Origin: Liolophura sinensis | Taxonomy: Eukaryota; Mollusca; Polyplacophora; Chitonida; Chitonidae | Assembly (NCBI RefSeq): GCF_032854445.1 | Contig: NC_088300.1 | Location: 43,248,984-43,312,983, forward strand | Length of the DNA: 64,000 nucleotides | Direction of reading: 5' to 3' | Notes under the pieces: generated by a model | The model's input: the letters and a program-made list of their open reading frames with translations, nothing else | What the model was told of the DNA's origin: nothing | Database searches by the model: none | Shown here: positions 35,226-46,400 of the stretch, piece by piece | How the letters are laid out: every line of letters starts with the position of its first letter | Numbering within the stretch: position 1 is the first letter of the stretch | Made by a program: the position numbers and the translations under genes

Positions 35226-36190
35226 AAATTAATTTGGCAGTAATTTGGCCACACAAGGTTTACTGTTTCTCCACTCATCAGAAATGTCCTCCTACGTCCA
35301 TTTTGGTGACTGCTGGTGTACGCATGTCTGTTTTGACACCTAGAATCAGAAAACATTTCTAGCACATTTCTAGAATACACCGATAGTCATATATCATAGT
35401 GGGAACCTGCAAAGAATCCGCAATTCGAACACTGATCATTTACAGTAGTCTGTAATATGGATCCAGGCGACGTTTGTTCCGATTGTTGACGATAAATTAC
35501 AAAAAACAGACAACCTGCTTTCGCTAACGATGTGTGAAGAAGCGGCTGAATTACAGAATACCCAGATGTATGAAAAAGAACTTGGGACCAAGTGACTGCC
35601 AGGAGAAACAAAAGACAATATTGCGCAGCTGGGGAGATATACATATATATAAATGTATAGGTCTACATATGTTGGCAGTAATTGGCCAGGGGACCGTGAG
35701 TGACAATCGGTACCCAGCAGATTGAAAGATTAATTGTTGTGTGAGATCTCGATATGGTTACTGTCACCGAGGTTGATTTACTACTTTCAATTACTAACTT
35801 TGAACAGTATCATTTACCATGTAGGTAGGGTAAAGTGGACACAAGCCAGTAGAGAATGGGCACGCATACACGGAGAAGCCACGTGGCAAAAAGATTCTCT
35901 CCGTGAATTGTGTTTTAGCTAGTGTCTGGTGTTATTATTAATGGATTAGTTATAAATCTCCAAATAAAAAAGATTGGCCTGAAAGATGTTATTGAACGAG
36001 CCATATATGTACCATACTTAAATCCAGATGATGGTTCTGCAGATGAAATCTTATAAATGCAAGATAATTTTTAAAATAAGTGCTTTCAAGTCTTCAGTAC
36101 GCTTTTGCGCAAACTTTTGCATGGGGAGCCTAGTCACGTGGTAAGATGCTCATCAAATTTAGGCCTATGAAATATTGGTCCTTAAAGTAG
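35225..36190. other. No gene recognised
   Basis: Intergenic DNA with chance frames of 60-85 codons; no repeat landmarks. Confidence 0.5.
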
Positions 36191-36440
36191 ATCAGCAGTG
36201 CACACCTACTGTTTCTGCTGAGACAAATGGCTCCATTTCTGCTTTTTGCCGTCCCCTTGATGTGATCTGTATTCACTCCCCTCCCGAATAATTAGTTTAG
36301 TGTCTGCTTTGTCAGTCGTTGTCTTTTGCATTATTAGTCCGGTAACAAGGGACGCCTTTGGCAATGGCGATGTACGGTCTCTGAAGGGCTCGGCCTTGAG
36401 TCCCCCAGCGGTACATTACACTGCAGCTGCTGAAATATTT
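36190..36440. promoter_or_regulatory. Regulatory-looking block
   Basis: Contains SOX-type words CTTTGT (36307-36312) and AACAAGG (36344-36350), a homeodomain word TAATTAG (36288-36294) and GC-rich DNA from 36350 to 36430. No open frame of interest. Confidence 0.3.
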
Positions 36441-36869
36441 TTTACCAACTGAAACACTAAACAACTGAATGAGTGGATTAGAAGTAACCATGTTTGTCCA
36501 TTTGCCTTATTTACTCCTGTGCTGAAAGTTTCAACACCGACTTATACATTTGGACTGCTGTAAAATCTGCCGCAGGTGTATGCCTATAGATCAGGCATAT
36601 TTTAGTCTTCATATGACACGCGTATCACGCATTTTCTTTCTTAAAATGTCACACGTCGGGAGTGTCTAATTGCGTGCGGACAACCTCTACGTTTACCTAG
36701 AATTTTTCACAATTGATGACACCAGCTTAAGGGAATTGCTGAATCTCTCGCGTTACATAAAACACGCTCGTTTTTTGTACTTACTTCACGTTGGTATTGA
36801 TTTAGAATGAATATAGCTGATGGAATAACACAATCTAATAATAGAACAATATGTGGTAACTTTTATGTC

Positions 36870-37550
36870 TTATTCCGTTCGTGAGTCTTGTGTAAGGACA
36901 GTGGGTCGGTAGCAGTAGCCCCTATGTGAGAAGGTCGTCGTCACTCGGCCAACATCAACTTGAGGCTTTTGCCACGCTCTCCTAAATGTTGCCTTCCCGA
37001 GGTGGTTTTTGTCACCTCTTCTTATACACATCAAAGTTTTGTGATCAGCAGCAGCCTTGTTCAGGTTGTTTGGTTGTGTTCTCTTTTGGGTTAAAATATA
37101 TCCTACGCTATCTATAATGTCGTCGACCTGAAGTTCTCCAATGGTGATGGTGACCGGCCCGGATAGCACAGTTGGTGGAGCGTCGGCTTCACGAGCGGTA
37201 GATCCAGGATTAATCCTGGGTCGAGTCACACCTAAGACTTCAAAAGAGGAAGTTGTAACTTCCTCGCTTGGCATTCAGTATGAAGGGGATAGTCCAATGG
37301 CTGGTTGACCCGTATCAGTATAATGGCTCGGGCGGTGTGGCTTACATGCCTTCGGTGAGTCGTCTCAGTGAAGCAGCACTAGATAAAAGAGCGGTGGAAA
37401 TCGGTCCAAGGAGGCACATTACATTCACCCTAAGGATTCCTTCGTCGTTATATGACTGAAAAATTGTTGAGTACGACGTTAAAACCCAAGCACTCACTCA
37501 CTCCAATGGTGATGATTAGTTGGACTTTAATTTGCTTTCCATGGTTGTGA
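36870..37550 (-). pseudogene. Possible coding relic interrupted by an S2 SINE
   Basis: With the SINE (37150-37500) and one copy of its target repeat left out, the minus strand is open from about 37545 to the stop at 36870. It gives about 105 codons including IITIGELQVDDIIDS and KNHLGKATFRRAWQKPQ. No family recognised, no start or splice site identified. Only about 15 codons lie upstream of the insertion, so the continuity is weak evidence. Confidence 0.25.
37150..37500 (+). mobile_element. tRNA-headed SINE (family S2), full length with 14-base target duplication
   Basis: Head GGCCCGGATAGCACAGTTGG, middle AACTTCCTCGCTTGGCATTC, 3' part CGTTATATGACTGAAAAATT and GACGTTAAAACCCAAGCACT, ending in CTCACTCAC. 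The perfect repeat CTCCAATGGTGATG is at 37136-37149 and 37501-37514. This is the best copy of family S2 in the window. Confidence 0.92.
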
Positions 37551-37669
37551 ACGTCAAATCAGCCTTACCTATCTGTAAACTTACACAGCCTGTGCGTTAC
37601 ATGGTGGTTTTTAAGCTAAACTCACACTGCCACAGGCATCAAGGTATTTTACCACCCACGTGAGCGTAG

Positions 37670-37865
37670 TCACCATCTCGGTTGAGATACGTCAGAAAAA
37701 TTGCAATTAACATCACTGAATTTTTGTTTTACCTAATGCTGCTTAAGCAGTGGCGCTTAAGAAGAGGCCGGATTTCACCGGCTACGTGTAACCGTTTTCC
37801 AACTATCACACTGTCGTCGGTACCATGGTTTCACTCTTGAAGGTGTAGTCTTTTTATATGGCATT
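37670..37865 (+). repeat. Dispersed repeat R1 copy
   Basis: TTAACATCACTGAATTTTTG, TAATGCTGCTTAAGCAGTGG, GCCGGATTTCACCGGCTACG, CAACTATCACACTGTCGTCG, AAGGTGTAGTCTTTTT. Confidence 0.7.
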
Positions 37866-39040
37866 AAATGCCAGTTTTAGTCAAAAATCATTGCTGTTAA
37901 TGTTATAAAGATTGAACGACTCTGGAGTATTCAACTTACATCTTTTCCAGATAAAAGTGATACATGGCTTATTTAACTGATAGTATACTAACCCCTCAGA
38001 TGTTTCGTTGGATACATCCCCTTGCATTTAAAAAAACATAACGATCCTGATTTTAAACTGTTCCTTGCCTAGAACATTAGACACATTTTGTCGACGTCAA
38101 TATACAATTTTAACACTTCCATATCTATCACTTTTATGTTGATAAATGGAATTGAGCGAAAGAGTGGAAACCCCCCGGTTACATTGATAGATTAAATTGA
38201 TGGTATTATGTCCTATCTGTGATGTCTTACATTGTACATAAAACACAAGTGACATTTTGATATCAAGATGTTTGCGGCAGGTGAAAGGTAGTCGCTGACA
38301 CAACACAAATGTCCATCCAAAACATTATAAGAAAGATTATTTAAAATGTCTAAGAGTGAAGTAAGCCTGAAAAAATGCTTAATTACTAAAAAGAAAATTG
38401 ACCTATTGAATTAGTAGGATGCTGTCTGGTCAGGATGGTATTCTTCGGTATGAGGGCAATGGTATGCGACGTTTTCTTGATTGGTATTTTGTTTATTAGT
38501 GGTGTAAACCTGAATTCTGCACGAATAAAACCGCGTTTCCGTTTGAGTCAGCGAGTGCACGCATAAATTCAGATGGAGGCAAAACAGTGTTCGCTTGACG
38601 TCAGTGGACGTTCTTGGGTTATAAAAATAACTTTCGCCTGACTGGTTACAATTAATAATATGGCGGTGCCTTCAATTTTCCCAATGTGCTCAATTGTGTT
38701 GCGATAACTGCGATATCTTGGAAACAATATATCACCAAAATAAAACATTATGCTTTGTAAAACGTATGCGCTATACTTTGTCAACGCATATATATATATC
38801 AGTTTTGTCTAGTGTTGTCTTAACGATACAATTACACAATAACAGGTTAGGGGTGGAATATTTATCGTGTTTAATTAGATCTCCACATTGTACATACAAA
38901 CAGTGGCAATCAAAGCAAAACTGAGATACATATTTTAGTATTATTCTTGCATATTACACGAATTGTATACTGATTTTACTCTCTCGTCCAGAACATAACT
39001 TTTGCTTTTCCAACATCACTGAAAACTGATGACTGCTTCT
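37865..39040. other. No gene recognised
   Basis: AT-rich, with a short (TA)n run near 38789-38798; nothing identifiable. Confidence 0.5.
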
Positions 39041-39135
39041 CTTTAAATGATTTTGAGCTAATTTCGTACTTTACATTCCTTCTTAATTCTCTGGTGGTTT
39101 GTGTTAGACGTCTTTTTGGGGATTGGCCTGCTTCG
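39040..39135 (+). repeat. R3 fragment
   Basis: GAGCTAATTTCGTACTTTAC, CTTCTTAATTCTCTGGTGGT, TTGTGTTAGACGTC parallel 28045-28110. Confidence 0.5.
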
Positions 39136-39205
39136 ATGCATGTCTTTTTCGACGCATAGCTCACATAAAATGAAATATATCCCATACAAATCCTCGATAA
39201 ATCAT

Positions 39206-39436
39206 CGCAGCGTAATGACCCAGGAGTCTCTCACCAATGCTGTCGTTGTGAGTTCAAGTCTAGCTCATGCTGGCTTCCTCTCCGGTCAACGTGGAAAGGA
39301 CTGTCAGTAACCTGCAGTTGGTCGTGGGTTTCCCCTGGGCTCTGTCCGGTTTCCTCCCACCATAATGCTGGCCAACGTCGTATAAGTGAAATATTCTTGA
39401 ATTCGGCGTAAAACACCAATCAAATAAATAAATAAA
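39206..39436 (+). mobile_element. 5'-truncated SINE (family S1)
   Basis: Lacks the first part of the tRNA-like head and begins at CGCAGCGTAATGACCCAGG. The middle, body (GTATAAGTGAAATATTCTTG) and AAATAAATAAATAAA tail are present. Confidence 0.88.
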
Positions 39437-39759
39437 CTGCGAATGTTGGGCGTTATACTTTAAACTGTGTTCTACTTTAAATTAAGAACAGAGGCCAGTT
39501 TCGAACCTTATACCTGACATGAGAGATTGATGTTTAAGGTTTTGAGATTTCTGGATGCCGCATTTTTCTTAAATACGCTCTCGAGAATGTAAACGGATTA
39601 GTGGTCAAGAAAAGATGTGGTGACAAACATGAGCAGAGTGGAGTTTGGTCCAGTGATGGAGATGATGGGTCATTGTGTGGTCAGCCACGTATGGATAGAT
39701 GACATTCAACACGGCTTAACGCCTCATATGCAAACGACAATGAGTTTAGAGATAAAAAG

Positions 39760-40278
39760 CTATTCATCAACAGACATCGTCCAAAATATCTCCACATATA
39801 GTACTTCAGGGTTGCTGTCACACTGTTCAAATTCTTGAAGAATTGCTAGCATGGACCAAGGAAGACGTAAAGATGTCGAAAACGGGATTTCATCGATTTC
39901 ATCGAGAAGATTTCTGTCAGCTAAGCAAGGATATGTGTCTCCTTGGAATGAGAGGCGTACAAAGGTGACTGCAGTCAGCCAGCTGGGCGGGCCCTGGTTA
40001 CACCCGCATCTCAACACTTGACATTTGCCCGGTTGGACCCCCTCAAGCTCCAATCTTTGCCCATCCGGTGAACATCTCCTCACGCCAATTGCCCCTTCCC
40101 AAAGGTTACATAATCGCCTACTGAGCCGTGAACCTGGGCACTCGTCAATCAAAAGACTTTTCACTAAAAAAGGGGATACAAAATATGAGCGCATTGAGGC
40201 AGAATAAAGCAAGGAGATGGGATCAGATAATAATTTAGACCCAGCGTCGCGAAACACTGCCTGATCAAAGTTAGGCAT
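39760..40278 (-). other. Longest unrecognised open frame (172 codons) over a GC-rich block
   Basis: Open on the minus strand from ATG 40278 to 39760, but without a recognisable domain, signal peptide or splice sites at its ends. The segment around 39950-40130 is GC-rich and carries a TCF/LEF-like word (GATCAAAG, 40263-40270). Regulatory DNA that happens to be open seems as likely as a gene. Confidence 0.25.
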
Positions 40279-40279
40279 T

Positions 40280-43200
40280 GGCTAAAAAAGTAAGGAAGAC
40301 AGAGTTTTTTTTTTGTCTTTTGTCTCTGCTTTTAATCTTAATGAGGATATTTGTTTGAAATGGTATCAGAAACGAGAAGAGCATCCTGTGCATGGGACGG
40401 ACCAATTTATCCACCGACTTTTTACAATTTCAGCGAATCAATGATGCGCCCTAAAACGAATAGGCGAGAATTAAAAAACATGTGATAACTTGTGGAGATA
40501 CGGTTAACGATTCAGAATTGCCATTACACTTGCTAACACAAGGTAATAACGATCGAACATACGACGTAATGTGGAGATAAAGACGAAAGAGCCCAGGAAT
40601 CTGACTCGAGTGCTTGATTAGATTGAATCTGCTTACCAAAGGTTGGTCGTTCATTCAAAGCTTGGGAATGGCACAGGATCTTAGAGAAATAGAAATCAAT
40701 CCAAGCCTGGATCAGCTATCGATAAGAAGAGGTGTGTTCTTGTCACAGACAATTTAAACTCCATGAAACGACTTTCTGATAAGATGACGAGAGAAGGAAA
40801 TTATACATCCAGCTTAGCGTGTATCCCTTTCCTCTTTTCCCGAACTCATATTGATTCAGCTTTTGTCTTCATCGCCAGATATAGAACTCACTGCCAATTG
40901 TCAGCATCCTTTGTCACGTGGGAATTCTCGAGTGCTTTTGATGATGCCTTTATAACACAGTGAAAGTGAAAACTGTTCCGGCATATATAGGTAAAGTGAA
41001 ACCTTTAACAATGGTATTTTAAAGCGCGCTTCGACCCGAATCGGCATGAGCGACCACACCTGAGCCGACTGTTTTATTCTGTTTCACAAGGAGCCATTTA
41101 TTGAAGTGGCGAAATAAGCATTTGGTTTGCCAAAGATCAATGAAACAGTCAACAGGAGTGGTGGGAAAAAGTGAAAATTTTAGAACGACCATAGTTATTA
41201 TTATATCATTAACCGGTCTTTTTAAGAACAATATCTCACACCGAGATAGCAATTTGCTGATAAAGAAAAAAACACAAGCAATAAAGCCACTTTATAGAAA
41301 TGTCTGACGGGCGAGGACTGACATATTTAAATACGTGACTAATAACCCGTATAATGTCAACTTAATCAATATTCAGCAACTAGATATACGACATGTGTGA
41401 TTGAACTAAATCCGGACACTAAAATCGAGTCCGATTTTTTCCCATTTGTGTACTAAAGAATATGACTCATTTAGGGAAAACAGACAGAAATGACTTCTCG
41501 AGTGAATCAAGATGAACATGAACAGACAAAGTCAAATTGGGTTTACCAATCTGTGTACACCTTTTTTCTACAACTTTATGTTTCGCAAACCAGCCCCGTT
41601 TGTAATATTCATACCATGCTTGAGCGTTTAAGTAATGTTGAAGATCAAAACATGAAAAAAGAATCAACCCACGTTCACAATGTGTTGCCAGATCTATCAT
41701 GGTGACACACTCGAGTTATAGCCATAAACTTACTAATCTCATATAATGGCGGTGACATCAGCGCGAACACCGACATATTAACAAATAGCTTAAATATTAA
41801 GAAATGACCCAATGCAACATTCACTTGTATTTTGTTTAGACACGTTTTGACAAACGAATGCAATAGCAAAAATCAAAGAAAAAATGAAAGTTACAAACAA
41901 TAAAAATACTCGAATATTCCTTACATAAGGGAAATTTTTGGAAACTCGCGGCTCAAAATATTCTCTGATTAACAGAAATGTTAATTTCACTGGTGATTGA
42001 CCGTGCATCCATTAAGTATTGGGTTCATTTGTAGGGTTTTCAACAGACTTTGTGGTTGTTTTGGGAAGAAGTGAACCAAGTGAGCCAACCAAGACACGAG
42101 CGTCGACACGTGACCATTTTATTGTCACCTGCAAGTCCCTGCAAGCAGTGAAATCGGGTAAATGCACAAACTGCTTGATGATTTTTCCAAGAACGTAAGT
42201 CGCCATACTTGTGGCTACATGCAGGAGTCAAAAACATAAGGCGATTTCACATATAAGACGATGATGATTATTGAAACGTAATGTCTTAAAGACTTTTAAT
42301 GTTCAGTTTTCTGTGGCTTCCCTCTACAAAATATGGAAATTGAATTATATTCTAATTAGTCACAAAACATGCGTTTAGGCATTAATGATTACCCAAGTGA
42401 TACATACACTACATATATACAGAAGTGCTGTTTTTTTCTGTACTCATCTTCCAGTCTTTCTAGGCGTAGCTATGAACATAGAAAGCTTACAAACTCTTAC
42501 GAAATTTTGATTAACACTGAAAGGTGATTAAGTAGCCTTAGGTATAAACTTTTTAATGTTAGCATGAAAGTGAACAAAAACGCTTTTTATGAGAGTGTAA
42601 AGCATTTTATTATTGGATGAGTAATCATACATTAACAAAGGCCTCTCACAAACCTGGTTACCTTTTATATCCACCAATAAAAATCTGCCACGGAATCTAC
42701 GTCTTTCAGCCAGATCTTAAAGTGGTTGCTGTTTAATAGTTTTTATTTTGTGACCGGTATTATTTCCGGTGTATTCTTTTGATGCAATGTGGTTCTTGTC
42801 TCTTCCCCTGAAAGCATCACGTTCAGTTATTTGTTCAGCCGCAAAATAATGGACGCTTCTTAAAAAAATATGGCAAGAAATAGCAAATACTTAAAAGACG
42901 CCGCCAGACAAATGTCGTTCACAGAAGCACAATGTTTGAAGAAAAATCACTTTGATTAATTGCTGCAAAATAACTTATCAATAATTAAAAGCTTGGCATA
43001 GAAATTGCCAATATTTATAGTATTTGCGGGATGATCTATTCCGATAAACAGAACGTGAGCTCTTCTACATGTGTGGTTCTCGGTAAGTCACAATTTTATA
43101 CATAGTTTAGATGGATAAAACAACACGCAAAGTGTATAACAGTCTTATATAGGACAATATGGAGTTGTGGAGAGATTTGGTGTATTTGTGTTTATATTAG

Positions 43201-43320
43201 GCCACATACTCGAGTTACGTGTATACCCTATTGATTATCAATGTCCATTGAATGCTTTTCAGAGTACACTGGCTTCCACTACATTATTTGTTTGTGGCTA
43301 TTTGCTTTACAAAGGTAATG
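40280..43320. other. No gene recognised
   Basis: AT-rich intergenic DNA with short overlapping frames on both strands and no repeat landmarks. Confidence 0.5.
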
Positions 43321-43328
43321 TTGTTGGC

Positions 43329-43520
43329 CTAGGAGACCAGGCCTGTGTGCACGTCGTTTGCGTGATCATCCCTTCGTCCTCCATAACGAGGGGCACTTTC
43401 TTTCCGCTTCTCTGAATGGAAGATTGTGGTCACTGATGGCAACGCTAAGGCGCCGCCTATCGGATTCCCATCGATCACATGAGACAGGGCCTTAGACAAA
43501 CATGGGACTGTCCTCAATAA
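43329..43520 (-). CDS. Candidate minus-strand exon, unknown gene
   Basis: The minus strand is open from about 43520 to a stop at 43329, with SHVIDGNPIGGALALPS and FHSEKRKESAPRYGGR. An AG at about 43509 is a possible acceptor. The block is GC-richer than its surroundings. It could equally be conserved non-coding DNA. Confidence 0.2.
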   Translation of the reverse strand, partial: LLRTVPCLSKALSHVIDGNPIGGALALPSVTTIFHSEKRKESAPRYGGRRDDHANDVHTGLVS

Positions 43521-45186
43521 CCTTTTTTACATATCTTGTGGAATTAGCCATAACAAAACCCTTGGATTCACTCATTTCCAGGTAGACCAGTATTTATGGT
43601 GCAGCATCCGTCTTCTGTCTCTTGCGATTTAATGTCGATCTGTATAACAATAAATTGCAAGAAATCTAAGTCCATCATCAAAGTTTTCTTTTACAAGAGT
43701 TTTCATTACTTCCCTTTGATTCCCTTCACAATCAAGCCAACGTATCCTTGCATTTTGTGGGAAAAAACTTACAAGACGTTTTTTGATCGTGTTTCCATAC
43801 ATAAAGGTTTTCTTTTTGTTTTCTTTAAACCCTTGTTAAATCAGATTTACAAAAATCACTGACGTCTATATTAGTCAGAACCGGCTAAAAGGGCATCCAA
43901 CAAAAGACCGACTTAAGCATCTTTTCGCGAAAATATCGTCGATGGATTGCAAGGGTTTCCTTTTCATTGCCTTACCTTGTGGATCTCTCTTTATCTCTTT
44001 TACAGGAGTGATAAAGTCTACCTATCCAGTCGTATGACAAGGCTTCTTATAAATGTTACAGGTGACACCTTTACTGCCTGTTCGTGTACAAATGATGTAT
44101 TCGGTGCCTCATTAAAGCTATATCTGATACAGTTCACTCGTAAACGTCGTGAGTCCTGTCTGAGGTAGCTTGGTGACACTGATTACACACAGCGCGTCAT
44201 CCATAAAGGCTGGTAAGACGACGTACCAGGCGAACTCCCCGTTAATCCGAGACTGAAGACCATTCGTTAAAAATTAATCTGAGCGGAAATGACAGCACTA
44301 AGGCTGTTGTATTGCCTGAGTTTTAAGAGTTAATTCCATATCTACATCTCATCCGCCGTCACGGTATATTATGGACTAAACGGTTAAATGGTCCCCTGGT
44401 GAATATTAAATGTAGACGTCGTAAGAGACATTTGTATTCCAATTCCTCATTATTTACGTTTGCATAATGGACGTTGCTGACAGTCAATAAGAGCAAAAAT
44501 CAATGTCCTAAAAGAACAATCCAAAAACCATCAAATCATTAAGGAAGTATATGAAGTAAGAAAGTAGGATGGAGTCTTGTAAAGAAAGCAGCCAGCAGTT
44601 GTGAGTGAAACGGACAATATACACATAAAATATAAATATAAATTTAATCCGTATGTCATGCTATTTTATATGTTGTTGTTAAGATGTATCTCAGGTGTGC
44701 TTGGCTTGTTGATATATCCAACGTGACAATTTTATCCAGCGCGATGCAGACCCAGTCTTCTAGTCCTGAATAAATCGGATTAGACAAATTATGAAGCAGA
44801 CCACCAAAAAATAATCGTAATACTTGATACTCACTGTATCTTATAATAGTGAATGACCCTGACAAACAACTTTTTGTGATAATAACTTATAACAGTAGTT
44901 TAACATATTACTCTTCGTCCTTTAAGCTTTGTCAGCAATTGATGACACTATGGAAGGCAATAGAATTAAAGGAAAGCGGGAATATGGAAATATAAAGAAA
45001 TAATAATGCAATGATACGTTTGTACATTCAAGTTGTTTTTGTCAAAAATCAATGTCGCCACAGCGCAATATTATAGTTTTTAACGCTTTGAATAAATCGT
45101 CCAGAAAAATAGCTGGAGTCTACCATGTAACAAACTTCTCGAGGCAGTCGAGACACATGGAGATCTCGTTTCTACAATAAAGTAAA
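43520..45186. other. No gene recognised
   Basis: Between two candidate minus-strand exons; if these belong to one gene this would be intron. Frames at 43596-43862 and 43947-44168 (+) look like chance. Confidence 0.4.
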
Positions 45187-45450
45187 TTCTAACGCTGGGT
45201 ATTATTTTGTATGTACTGCAGAGATAGATATTGTCTCTTGGAGGGCGAGTCAACAGTGATCGGTACCGGTATTCTTGTAACAGTAGTTTGAGTTGAAGGC
45301 TTTCGTGTGTAGAACGGGGTAAAGGGGAAGGTGGTGTGACGTGATGTGACGGGGACTGCCTCCTCCACACGAACAGGCTTTGCCACGCCTGCCTGAACAC
45401 CGACAGCTGAGTACTGCGGCGTGTTGGTCCGCTACTTCGACAGCCATTGC
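45186..45450 (-). CDS. Candidate minus-strand exon, unknown gene (two frames open)
   Basis: One frame reads SAVGVQAGVAKPVRVEEAVP and later RKPSTQTTVTRIPVP, ending at a stop at about 45186; its codons are rich in G/C at position three. A second frame starts at ATG 45447 (MAVEVADQHAAVLSC) and is Cys-rich. An AG at about 45433 is a possible acceptor but has no pyrimidine tract. Only one frame can be real. With the 48.6 kb candidate, only the second frame fits the phase of its proposed donor. Confidence 0.25.
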
Positions 45451-45934
45451 GCCCTTTGAAACCAGTGAATTATTAATACCAAAGTAACTGGAGAGTTTCT
45501 TGTATTATTCATTAAACTACCGATAGGTTTCTCGCGAGTATTCATACTTGTCAAGACACAAAATATCTTGAGTTTTTTTATCATCACGCAAAGATAAGCA
45601 TTAGCGAGTTATGCATTCGCTTGTTGGTTTTTTAGCTGTACTTTTCAGTGTATTTCCGCCCAATTACGATGGAACAATTGCTGTCCAGTATGACAAATGT
45701 TTCTGTCGCGCAAAGCGTTGATTCTTGGAAAGGGATGTTTCATCAAAGCTATCAGTGTATTGAAATCTAGACACTTCTGTTCTTGGCATCGAGCATGCAT
45801 GAGGGTAGACACAGTTATTCTATATGTCCAACGTCAATAAACTGTAACTTGAATTTGTACGTCATTCCTGATATATAGCTACGAGACAAAGCTACAGATA
45901 TGTGAACACTGAGGCAAGTCAGCAACAACAAGAC

Positions 45935-46195
45935 ACTGTTATACTATATGAAAGACTACAGTATAAAAACCAGAACAGCGGCGACGGTGTGAAAGTCGCC
46001 AAATGGTCACAAGTAAGCGATGATCTCCGACCTCCTGTCAGTTTACCTCAGTTCGAGTTTTTCGAAATGTTCATGCAAATGCTTAAGTGGTAGCCAGTTA
46101 CATGTACCCATCCCCTAACCAGGGCTTAAGCAGACTTTGGTAACCAGTAAATGCAGCGATGATAAATGTAATTTATTAGGCGTTGCTGGTGTCAA
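45935..46195 (-). repeat. Dispersed repeat R1 copy
   Basis: AAAGACTACAGTATAAAAAC, CCAGAACAGCGGCGACGGTG, CCTGTCAGTTTACCTCAGTT, AATGCTTAAGTGGTAGCCAG, GGGCTTAAGCAGACTTTGG. The longest reversed copy; it is followed directly by the S4 SINE. The open frame at 45902-46093 is not a gene. Confidence 0.7.
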
Positions 46196-46204
46196 ACTGG
46201 CCTA

Positions 46205-46400
46205 TGACTCAATAAATTTTAAATTTATATATTTATTTCATTTATTGGGGCTAACACCGTTCTGAAGAATCCTTCACTTCAGGCTTTTGGCTAGAGGCAC
46301 CCGGGCATGTCCCGGAGTCATTCACTGCTCAGGTGCAAACCTCCCGATTTAAAGCCTATCCGAATTAGAGGCAGCTGGATCTGAACTGCTTCTAATGAGA
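46205..46400 (-). mobile_element. SINE-like element with a different head (family S4)
   Basis: The + strand begins with an AT-rich tail complement, then GGGGCTAACACCGTTCTGAA and GAATCCTTCACTTC (parallel to the S1 tail). It continues into CACCCGGGCATGTCCCGGAG, GGTGCAAACCTCCCGA and GAGGCAGCTGGATCTGAACT. I infer a fourth tail-sharing family from this single copy. Confidence 0.5.
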
